Assembly (NCBI GenBank): GCA_018340805.1
Contig: JACMZG010001870.1
Location: 45,713,506-45,777,505, forward strand
DNA from: Microvelia longipes
Taxonomy: Eukaryota; Arthropoda; Insecta; Hemiptera; Veliidae
DNA: 64,000 nucleotides
Direction of reading: 5' to 3'
Both the position numbers and the translations under genes were made by a program. Positions within the stretch are counted from its first letter, which is position 1; each line of letters begins with the position of its first letter. This document shows positions 11,840 to 21,419 of this stretch, piece after piece. The notes under the pieces are model-generated. The model saw nothing but the letters and a program-made list of their open reading frames with translations. It was not told where the DNA came from and searched no databases.

Positions 11840-12870
11840 ATACTTAGCGAGTGAAGCGAGTACTTACTATAATAACCGCAATATATGCAAGCGAAGCGAG
11901 CCCCTTTTTACTGTGTAAAATTCTAAATAAACGCGACCTAGCGAGCGAAGTGAGCCTTTATTTTCTCTACATAATTCACTATGCAAAAATGAGTCATTCA
12001 ACTATGTATAATTATTACTATGTGCAATCTAGCGAGCGAAGCGAGCCTTTTTTTAATGTAAAATCATATATACACGCAATCAAGCGAGCGAAGATAGTCT
12101 CATTTTATTATGTAAAATTGTAATCATACTCAATTTAGCGAGCAAAGCAAGCCCTATTTTTTTATATATAATTATTTGTATTTAAGCTCTATTTCATTCA
12201 CATCATCTATACACGCAATCAAGCGAGCCCTTTTAGAATATAATTTTTTTAATAAACGCAATCTAATAAACGAAGCGAGCCCTTTTTACTATTTATTATT
12301 ATAAATATAAACAATCTAGCAAGCGAAGCGAGCCTTTTTACTATGCTTTTTTTAACTATTTCTGTTCGTGTCCCTACACTTACTATACGCAATCTAGCAA
12401 ACGAAGCAAGTTTTTTTTTATTATGCTTTATTGTACTTATACGCACTAGAGTGCGTATAAGCCTTTTTTACTATGTATTATCATAAATATGCACAATCCA
12501 GCGAGCTTACTATTTATTATCATTATTAATATACGCAATCTAGCGAGCGAAGCGAGCCTTAATATACGCACTCTATCGAACGAAGCGAGCGAATTTAGCG
12601 AGCGAAGGTGCCTTTTTTATTATTAATTTTGATATACGCAATGTAGCGAGCGAAGCAAGCCTTTCGTTCTATTTTATTTTAAAATTATACGCAATCTAGC
12701 AAGTACTTAATCGTATGTATTATTATAAATATGCACCATCTATCGAACGAATGTAGCAAGCGAAGCGAGCCATTTTTCTGAAAAATATACGCAATGTAGC
12801 GAGCAATTATATTTTAGAATACCAGCATGTGAATCTAGAGAGCGAAGCGGGTCTGTAATTAAATATTTGT
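11840..12870 (+). repeat. Degenerate array of GCGAGCGAAGCGAGC motifs
   Basis: About twenty variants of ACGCAATCTAGCGAGCGAAG followed by CGAGCC are spaced roughly 40-100 bp apart through AT-rich spacer. The motif is a short palindrome-like CG-rich island in AT-rich DNA. Several small open frames here simply translate the array. Confidence 0.85.
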
Positions 12871-13008
12871 AATTACTGTATTCTTCTGACGTGAGTTCTT
12901 GATGCAACGCATTACTAGTATATTTAAATAACACCTACAATAAATATAAGTACCTTAACTTTACATTTTATCAAATATAATAAAGTTTATTCATACAACT
13001 CATTTCAG

Positions 13009-14146
13009 ACATAAAAATGAAGTACGACTTGGTGATAATTCTACTGACATCATTTTTAACAACTTCGGACGCTACATGTAGCCAAAAGGCCGAAAAAAAT
13101 ATTGATTTTTCAAACGAAGATGTAAGTTATTTTTTATTTATCATATGTACTTAGTATGTACCCATTGTATTATGTTCGAAACCAATATATTGATAAAGAA
13201 AGACGGTTCTGGTATTTATCATTTCGAACAAGAAAAGGTTAGTTCCGTAGCCAATTAACAGGAGCGTTAGTATGTAATCAAAATTATTTTACATTGACGC
13301 GGTCGCCACCGGAAGACGTAAATCTTCAGGATATTAACAGCGTAAGCTTACGCAGTTTATTATGATCTAATATGTGCTTATGAGGCGAAGCTGAGAGAGT
13401 TGTAATATACTAGAAAATCTACTATATTAAGTTTGTTTCAAACATATTGCGCAATGTTACCACTTAGTAATAGTAATATGGGGGAGTGATAGTAATATGG
13501 GGGGAGTGATAGTAATATGGGGGGAGTGATAGTAACTACCAGGCAAGTAGACCACGTTGTTGGGCTCTTTTTGCCAACTCTTTAAGATAGTGTTCTACTT
13601 TTTTTAATTTCAAGTGTAGGTATATTTCATCTAATCTAGAAAGAAGAGCCGTGAATTTCTATGGATCCTCTCATGCTTTTTCAAGCAATCATACATATTT
13701 TCACTGATAGTCTAGTGAAAACTAGGAACAACACGTGCCCTCGCTGTTAAACCAAACCTCCACACACTTTCAACTACAAGGCAGAAACAGTATAGTATTA
13801 TAATTAATCTACCATGAGGGTCCTAAATTTTGCTTCAGTTTCATATAGGGTAAGGGATCTTTAACGAGTACCTGACAACGCAGAGGCTCGAGACCACCGG
13901 CTTTACGTCCCTTCTGAAGGACGTGGTACGCAGATTTTTATCCCTCTCATAAAAATCCCAGAGGCCCGTGCTAGATTGAACCCATGACTAAATAAAATCG
14001 GGAGTTTAAAGTCCATTCATTCTGAGTATTGGCCGCGTACTTTAACCACTTCACCACGGGTGACTTTTACTTTACCTACTTAATTATATATACACAAACT
14101 ATACAATTTTATGCGATCCCAGCTTTATAAGAGATTTTATCTTATT

Positions 14147-14220
<74 letters not shown>

Positions 14221-17200
14221 TATAAATGTTTTTATGGAACACGATAACTTCGGCCTCATAATCTCCTGAACCCTATTGTTTATGGAATATCTGTGATCTG
14301 ATTAACCCACAATGATGACTCAGCAAATATTTTCAAGTCACAAAACTTTAAAATGTGTTTGATCAGGCTGAAATTTTATAAACATGTACTTCTAAGTATG
14401 GGAAATACATGAACGAAGCTAATTATCATAACGAAGTTAATATCAGTATTAGTTTTAATTTTTCATTACGTAATATAAACAAATAACGTTTTTTGGCTAA
14501 TCCATTTGAAAATTCTCTTATATCGCGGCAGTATGCGTCTTATATAAACAAAGTATAAGGCAAATTGATAAAGGACAACAACCATTTGGCCAAAAAGCGG
14601 TCACAGGCTCGGGGGCCGCAAATTGGTCTCCAGAAACGATGCTCCGGAGCGGCCGAGAGACTGAAGGCTTCTTGGTTTTATCAATTGACGATTATTTCAT
14701 ATGGTTATATTTGCTCTACAATGTTGGTTACGCTAAACTAATGAGCATGACTAAGCTATTTGGTTATATATATCTTATAATTGCAGCATATATTGTTTTT
14801 CAGTTTATAGGGAAAACTTACATAGTCGCTATGAAGCCAGTTTATCCATTGCAAAAGTTACTAGCAAAATGTGGAACGGCTCTGAGAGAATACATCGGTG
14901 ATGATACATTTAAATGGACATCTTCTTACATTTATCCGTATGACATTATTTACTTCAAAATATTACTGATTTTATACCAATAAGGATCTTGAATAAAGAT
15001 CCTATTCAAGATATCTTGAATATTCAAGATCCTAGTTTTATACATATAAGCTCTACTTTAAAAATTATACATATACATCTAAATTAAAAATGATTCTGGC
15101 ACGGTGGTCCGCATGACAGGCGAATTTCCTTGGGGATGCGTGTTTCCGTGCTTAATAACCCATTTCTTGCTTAAGGTTCTGGTTTATGCTTTATAACTTA
15201 AGCAGATCAAGCGCCACTCGTAACTCATTCTTTCTCTTTTGTTCAAAAGAAATGCGCTAAAACCTTTAAAGAAACCAACTAAGCATTAAACTGGTGCTAA
15301 TGATTGTTAGAGGCATAGTTTTGTATAGCCAACAGCCAACAGGATAATTGTATACAATTCCAGCTCAAACTCCTGAGAGGTTTTCACAAAGTTGTCTGTC
15401 TCTATGTGTGTGTCTGTTATCATCGTACCTCCTAATTTATTTATGCTAAAGAGATCTGAAACTTTGTACACAAATCAGTCTACCGCTGAAGTTGTGCGAG
15501 TCCGAAGTAGGGAGGATGAGCGTAGCGAATCCGATTTTTCAAATTTTATTCTAATGAACGAGGGAAAATTTGTAACACCGATGGATAATAAATGCTTTCT
15601 AATGAATAGTTCCCAGTGTAGCACGCTTGCAATCTAAGGTTCAAATCACTATGTAAACTGGGTATAAAAAAGCATGTAGGGTTCGCAAGTATGGTTGGTA
15701 AAAATTCAGAAGCATATAGTACAAAAATCGGGTACATTTGTACCACGGTACTTTTCCACACAACTTTGGACTCGCTTCGCTTGTCCTCGGAATGCTAGGA
15801 TTATCGAAATCTTATGGTAGTATTACTTTGGTCTAGCAACGATCAACCTCAGAAAAATATAATGGCTTTTAAAAGTCTAAGTGTTATAACTTCTGACAAG
15901 CTGCGCTCGTCCTCAGGATATAATGATTACCTAAATCCTATAAAGGTGGTATTAATTCAACCTCGCTGCGCTCGACTTCAGAATAAAGTCTCGGCTTTTG
16001 GTTACCCAAAAGCCTAAGATGTTATAACTTCAGAATTATTCTGTTGTTATATAAATGTATAAATTCTAACTTGTTAGAATTATTAGGTAACCATATATTC
16101 ATACAATATTTGCAGCCCCCCCAGAGTATTTTGCAGACTGAGATCTATTTAGCAGATCGGGTACTTATAAGATAGCTAGAGTGTTAAAACTTAGTAGAAT
16201 TGTTTAAATAGGCCAGGAAGTACCTGTTCTGCAAAATACTCAGGGGGCAGCAAATGTTGTACAAATGAGTTTAAATTTGTAAGGACGTTTTTAGCCCTAT
16301 TTGAACAATTCTACTAAGTTTCAACGCTCTAGCTGTCTAAGGAGTACCCTATCTTCAAAATAGATCTCATTCTGTAAAATATTCTAGGGGCGGCAAATAT
16401 AGTGTAGGAGTTGAAATTTGTAGGAATATGTTTTAGGCCTATTTGAATAATTCTACTAAATTTTGCTCTAGCGCTCTAGGAAGTACCTGTTCTGCAAAAT
16501 ACTCTGGGGGCAGCAAATGTTGTACAAACGACATTTAAATTTGTAAGGACGTTTTTTAGACCTATTTGAACAATTCTAAAAAGTTTTAACGCTCTCGAGC
16601 TATCTTTTGGAAGTACCCGTTCAGCAAATATTTCGCTAAAAACCTTGTTTTGCATAAAAGGGTTGTCTTATTTTCAGCATTACTTCAATTTTTATCAAAT
16701 TTATATTTTTTAAAAAATAAGATTAAAAATAAAAAAACTCTCCAATTGAGTTGAAATTTGGTACAAGTGTATACTTTTAGGCAATAAATATGAACACAAA
16801 GATTCATTTCATTTTAAGTTTATATTGGATCACTGGAAGGGTTACCGCAGGAAATGAATGGAAGATGATTAAAGTGAGTCTGAAGCAAACAATAAATAAA
16901 TAAAATGTTTATTTTTTTCTTACAAAAAAATCACATATATATGTTTATAAAAAAGAGTAACTAAGAAAAAAAATAAAAGGAGAGGTTCAGGTATCTTACC
17001 TGTTCTTCCACCTCTCCTGTTCAAGAATAAGCGGTCCGAAGATGTACTGCGTAATGAATAAGTTGATTTTTATATTCTGAGGACGAGAAAAGCTAGTAGT
17101 AGTAGTAATAGGGTGGGGAGGCAAAGCCAGGCAAATAGGCCAGGAGAAAAGCTAGTGCGAAGTAATGAGGACGATTGTAGCAAAAACAATATAGGGAAGA

Positions 17201-19700
17201 TAAGTTATGAGGTATACTGTACAATAATTATTTTTAATATACTTTCATATATTAATCCTTAGGAATAATACATACGGGGAATCACAACTGGTTTACCAAA
17301 AAAGAGATGGACAGATGGTGCAGGTCAATCAGCAAGGTAAGACTTAATATCAGTAAAGAGATTAATTAAAATATTTATTTATAGTTACTTAATAGGTTAG
17401 AAATTTACCAAAATGGTTTGACTATATTCTATTTTATCTTCAAATAGTATATATAATGTGAAGTTTAATTAGAGAGTAAAGAAGCACTTCTTACTCCCAA
17501 GGGAAGAATAGTTAATTGAAGAAACAGCTTACGTTGATAGTTGCTGTTGGGTATGAACAGTGGCGGACTGAGCCAAAATGGCCCTAGGGGAGTTTACCTA
17601 AAAGGCTCTAAGTGTGATGGGGTCCTGTATGGCTTCTAAAGTTAAGGGGTCCACTTTTAATGATGATAGCAAGCTTAATTTAATTAATTAGACCCCAGAT
17701 CATTACAGGTCTAATCTTTGTATGGGGCCCTTAAACGTCTAGGTATATTGAATATGGTCTATAAAGATCATAATTTAAAAAAAAAATTTGAAAATTATAA
17801 ATATCTTGAATTACTTAAAAATATCTAGAGCCCTTTAATGCTGCTATAGAGCCATGATCAAGTATGCTAGGGCTCTTTATGACCCTAGTGTATGGTATAG
17901 GGCCCTTAAAAGCCCAGGTGAAAAAAATAGGGGGCTTGAAGACCCTAAATTTAAAAATATTTGTCTTTAGGCTCTACCTCAGAGTATAGGGCCCCTTTGA
18001 CTCTGGTGTTATGCATATATTACATAATTATAAAGAATACATAAAGGGTAACTTTAAAAATATTTAATATATTGATAATTTTGAAAGTTTATTTTTGGCT
18101 GAGGGACCCAAAGAGAGCGCTGTCCTCGCCACCAGGGCCACTGAGGCATTGAATATGGATATCCCTAGAGGGGTTTCAGCTTAACACCATCATCAGCAGG
18201 CTGGGCAACTCTCGTGCTCTCAACTAATAAAGTTATATCAATGAATAACCTCTAGTCTCAATGACCACCACAAGCCCTCTGAAGATAAGGAAGCGGGAGT
18301 GTTTACCTGAGTTAGAGTCGTGACCCTGACTCAGACACACATTTCTTTATATAAACCCTCAACTACATTAATAATCACGCTAAAACATTCCCGATAACAT
18401 TTTTTTTGTAAGGTAAACAGGCTGCCGGAAGATTTTCAGTTATTGGATTAGAAAAGAATAAATTCTTTATATCATACAGCTGTATCCAAGGTAACAGTAA
18501 TTTTAAGTTTTTTTTTTATTTTGCTAAACCGATCTAATTTTAAAGAGCTAAGATATAGAATAGAACTTTTTCTCACAAGTTGAGATCAAAGAATAAATAG
18601 ATAAAGAAAAATAATCTTGGGTTTTATTATTTCGGACAAGAAAAGGTTAATTCGAAAACCAGTTAACAGGAGCGCTAGTATGTATTGTGCTTGTTTCACT
18701 ATGCCAACTATGAGAATGCCTCCTGTTGTCTTGTTTTCAGCAAACTGCTCCTGGCAATTTACTGATTAACCAAATATTTTTCATTATACAACAATGATTT
18801 TATTTCATGTAGATACTTGTGCCATTATAACGGATTTCATAATAACTTAAAACATTGAGAAGAATGTCACAGTAATGAGAGTTAGTTTCAAAGCTGCCAC
18901 TAGAGACCAGCACTGAGTTCATCCTACCTCCTGTCTTAGTAATCTTGTATACGTTTCAAACATTCTATAACTATTTATTTGCTTGAGATTCGCTCCACAT
19001 ATCCTCACATATTCTGAGAGAAGAATTCTTTTTCACTTGTCCTCAGAATATAAAATTGCCTAAAACATAAAACTGATGAAAATATACTAAAATTGGGTTA
19101 AATAAACTGAAACAAACGAACGTTGTCTTTAATCTTTCTTACAAGCGCCAAACAACCGCAGAAAACTGAGGTATAAAGTTTCATAGATGATTGATTGCAT
19201 ACAGATTTACAATTAACCAGATCTAATTGCAAAAAGCTACACTAAATCAATTGAGCTGAGCCATCAGTAAGGTGGAATTTGAATTTCAAGATAACCTATT
19301 TTCCTTAAAATTACAAAAAACGTATAATGTTGGTCTAGGATATACCTAAAATATATATTCTAGTCCCATATCAACACTTCATTCAGTTTGGAAGAAAATT
19401 TAATAAAGGAATACAATTTTAAAACAACAAATTTCTATTATTCAGATAAAGACGAGCCTGCGATATGGATTCACTATTACAAGCGAGAAAGAAACCTCAA
19501 TCAAATAGATATAAGAAGTTGGAGAAAAATCTACAGATATTAAACGAATACGATATAGAGCCAAGCCTATTGCAACCAGTTGATAACCTAACTGCCTGAC
19601 GATAGTTGATGGAAGCTAACAAGTTTACGGTGGTATGGATAATACAAGTGGAGGATACGATAATGCAGGAACCGGCTGGGAATGGCAATAAATATTCGGT
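13009..19700 (+). CDS. Lipocalin-family secreted protein, five-exon gene (whole gene)
   Basis: I assembled five exons (13017-13121, 14804-14937, 17263-17336, 18413-18490, 19446-19543) with GT-AG introns and matching phases. They give a 162-aa protein. Residues 1-20 are a signal peptide with a hydrophobic LVIILLTSFL core. Residues 28-45 (NIDFSNEDFIGKTYIVA) match the lipocalin N-terminal signature, with the usual Gly-X-Trp changed to Gly-Lys-Thr-Tyr. KCGTA (57-61), RFSVIGLEKNKFFISYSC (111-128) and the Trp138 strand match the later barrel strands of insect bilin-binding/apolipoprotein-D-like lipocalins. Three cysteines (21, 58, 128) remain for disulfides. The likely role is extracellular binding of a small hydrophobic ligand, which is family inference. 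A 5'UTR exon must lie upstream, because an AG acceptor sits 8 bases before the ATG. AATAAA at 19687 fits the 3' end. Exon 2's donor and exon 3's frame are the least certain parts. Confidence 0.7.
13017..13121 (+). CDS. Lipocalin coding exon 1 (signal peptide)
   Basis: The exon has an acceptor CATTTCAG ending at 13008, the ATG at 13017 and the donor GTAAGT at 13122. It encodes 35 residues, phase 0 out: the signal peptide plus the first Cys and the strand leading to the barrel entrance. Confidence 0.75.
13465..13535. repeat. Short tandem array, 21-bp unit, 3 copies
   Basis: GGGGGAGTGATAGTAATATG is repeated at the edge of the family B copy, in lipocalin intron 1. Confidence 0.8.
13480..13752 (+). 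repeat. Interspersed repeat family B, copy 2
   Basis: Homologous to 79-330 in the same order and strand. It lies in lipocalin intron 1. Confidence 0.7.
13845..14070 (-). mobile_element. tRNA-derived SINE
   Basis: On the minus strand the element has a Pol III A-box-like GTGGTGAAGTGGTTAAAG near 14060-14045 and a B-box GGGTTCAATCTAG near 13983-13970. These are followed by a body with GGGACGTAAAGCCGGTGGTC, reminiscent of a conserved arthropod SINE core. The A-to-B spacing is longer than in a true tRNA. It lies in lipocalin intron 1, antisense to the gene. Confidence 0.65.
14148..14226. repeat. (TA)n microsatellite
   Basis: About 75 bp of TA repeats in lipocalin intron 1. Confidence 0.95.
14240..14480 (-). 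repeat. Repeat family A, internal fragment
   Basis: Reverse-orientation family A sequence with TGATTAACCCACAATGATGA and a diverged middle. Confidence 0.5.
14804..14937 (+). CDS. Lipocalin coding exon 2
   Basis: The acceptor TTTTTCAG ends at 14803 and the donor is GTATGA at 14938. It encodes FIGKTYIVA...KCGTALREYIGDDTF...YIY plus two bases of the next codon. An alternative donor at 14898 (GTGATG) also keeps a frame but yields a Trp/Cys-rich exon 3 that does not look like a lipocalin. Confidence 0.65.
15360..15560 (-). repeat. Repeat family A fragment (reverse)
   Basis: It contains the reverse complements of the AACTTTGTGAAAA and ACAGACACAC blocks and ends in CGAAGTAGGGAGGATGAGCG. A separate 5'-end fragment (AAATCGGGTACATTTGTACC) follows at 15725-15800. 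Confidence 0.65.
16080..16640. repeat. Degenerate long-unit tandem repeat
   Basis: Three to four variants of a unit carry TTCTGCAAAATACTC, GGGGGCAGCAAATGTTGTAC, ATTTGTAAGGACGTTTT, TTGAACAATTCTA and AACGCTCTAG. The first copy is partly inverted. It lies in lipocalin intron 2. Confidence 0.7.
16640..16885 (-). repeat. Repeat family A fragment (reverse)
   Basis: Reverse-orientation family A middle segment (GTTGAAATTTGGTACAAGTG, TTATATTGGATCACTGGAAG). Confidence 0.5.
17263..17336 (+). CDS. Lipocalin coding exon 3
   Basis: The acceptor is CCTTAG and the donor GTAAGA. Read in the phase set by the 14938 donor, it gives NNTYGESQLVYQKRDGQMVQ and so on, a plausible pair of beta strands. The other open phase gives HNWFTKKEMDRWCRS, judged less likely. 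Confidence 0.6.
17555..18145. other. Possible MITE in lipocalin intron 3
   Basis: The left edge CAGTGGCGGACTGAGCC and the right edge ending GGGCCACTG share a seven-base inverted terminus CAGTGGC. The interior carries repeated GGGCCCTTAAA-type phrases. No target duplication was found, so the element status is tentative. Confidence 0.3.
18413..18490 (+). CDS. Lipocalin coding exon 4
   Basis: The acceptor is TTTGTAAG ending at 18412 and the donor GTAACA at 18491. It encodes GKQAAGRFSVIGLEKNKFF and ISYSCIQ, the best-conserved lipocalin strand pair (F/Y-x-x-x-Y-x-C). Confidence 0.7.
19446..19543 (+). CDS. Lipocalin terminal coding exon 5
   Basis: The acceptor is TTATTCAG. It encodes DKDEPAIWIHYYKRERNLN and the C-terminal helix-like IDIRSWRKIYRY, then stops at TAA. 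AATAAA lies at 19687-19692, about 145 bases downstream. Confidence 0.7.
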
Positions 19701-19746
19701 TTGATATACTTGTGTGTTGAAATGAAATTTATCTACATATAATTAC

Positions 19747-19776
19747 GATTAATGAAGACTGCAGTCTTCATTAATC
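19747..19776. repeat. Perfect 30-bp palindrome
   Basis: GATTAATGAAGACTG followed by its exact reverse complement, just past the lipocalin 3' end. It could be a hairpin or a tiny fold-back. Confidence 0.8.
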
Positions 19777-20104
19777 GGTAATATATATATATATATAGAA
19801 TATTAGTCCAAGAAATTTATTCTTTTAGAAATTGATTCTGGTCACAAACATGTACATTATTTGTTGAGACCTTTTTTAGTTAGTCAAGTAGTTACATTAT
19901 AACTTCAGTAAGCGCAGTGGAATTCCCTGCAATAATATCAACACTCAACAACGTCTTTCACTTTAGTGTGTGTGTGATATTATACTTACTTTAATATTTT
20001 CCCTCATTAAACCGTAGGTCACTCAGAAAACTTGATTCCTTCGAGTCTCACGAACTGATAATGCCTAAAAACCAGGAACTGCACGAAAACGCCGTTTCAG
20101 ATTT

Positions 20105-20756
20105 GAACAAAAGTCACCACCTGTAATTTATGCTAAGTTGTCTGTCTGTATGAGTGTGTTCTGTTATCATCGTAGCTCCCAGTATATTTATGCTAGGGTT
20201 AAAATTGCGGAAAAATAATTTTTTGTATGACGTCATTAAATAACACAGATAATGAACTTACAAATTTTGAAACATCCAAAACACAAAAACATTTGCGATC
20301 AGTTTTGTAATTTAGAAACGCATTTAGCCATGTAACCACCTCTAACCACATCTGCCACGTTTTATCTCATTATTAGCATTAGTTTCAATTTTTATAAAAT
20401 GGCTCGTGTACGTTTTAAAAAAAAATTCTCATTTGGAAAACTCATTCCATAGAGTTAAAAATTGTTAAAGAGTATACCTTAACATAAATAAATATGTAAT
20501 ACCAAGCTTCGTTTCAATACAAGTTACGTTGGATTATAAAAGTTAAGCTACATCGACAGTATTCAGTGCTGGGTGGGTGACTACTTGAAATAAAAATATG
20601 TACTTACTAGAGTCCGAAAAATGTGTTGCAGTATAATGTTAACAACTTTTAATATTCTGAGTTTGAGCGAAACGAGTCTGAAGTAAAGAGGATGAGCATT
20701 GCGGATCCAATATGATGAGGAAAAAGTTCCGAGGTACCCCGTACCCGAATTTGTTT
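20105..20756 (-). repeat. Repeat family A, reverse copy at 20.1-20.8 kb
   Basis: It ends on the plus strand with AAAAAGTTCCGAGGTACCCC then GTACCCGA, the mirror of the family's 5' end. It also holds the GTAGCTCCCAGTATATTTAT block. Confidence 0.75.
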
Positions 20757-21228
20757 AAATTGTTAAAAGTAAAACAAATAAATAAAAAAAAATATTTGAA
20801 AAATATGTGTATTTATTAATGCTTGTTATAATAAAGAGATACCAAAACTCCCAGAGCAATTGCAGTAAAGTTTATTTATTAAAAAATAACTGAATATAAA
20901 TAAGTAAATGATAATTAAGACAATGTTAAAAATAATTAATCCAGAAATTACATTAGAGGACCTCATTTCTTGTGCTTAGTGATTTAATAACACATTATCA
21001 TGGATTGTAAGCATTATAATGATTAAGCTTTTGAATCATTAAGATGAATGCATGAGGCACATAACTACGGAGACTTGAATCTTGACATCGGCATTAAAAA
21101 GGACGATTAAATAATAAAACATATTAAAAAATTAATTAAGCATAAGAAGTGAGGTCCTCATTTAGAAGAATAATAAAAACAAAGGAAAAAGCATGTAAAG
21201 AAATTTACACGCTGTGGTTGGAATCAGT

Positions 21229-21419
21229 TTAGGAGGCAACTTCCATGGCAACGTCAGGTCTTGGGACGTCCTGATCTTCTGATGGTTGATCGGGTTCAGC
21301 AGGGTCCCCACTCCCAGTCCCAGCCGACGAGTGACCCCCTCTCCGCTCCTCACCTTCAATTTCCCTCAGATAAGCTCCTATTTCTTCTTCATTGAATTCT
21401 TTAAGAGGAGTTCCTTTGC
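21229..21419 (-). CDS. PSMA1: PSMA1 exon 3 (C-terminal tail)
   Basis: The acceptor is CCAACAG. It begins [20 protein letters not shown], aligning with the acidic Lys-Asp...Tyr-Asp-Asp-Asp-Asp region of other PSMA1 proteins, then a Gly/Ser/Pro/Asp-rich tail ending MEVAS and TAA. Confidence 0.9.

Noticed and set aside
15392..16017. Several 60-80 codon frames
   Set aside because: They read reverse copies and fragments of repeat family A.
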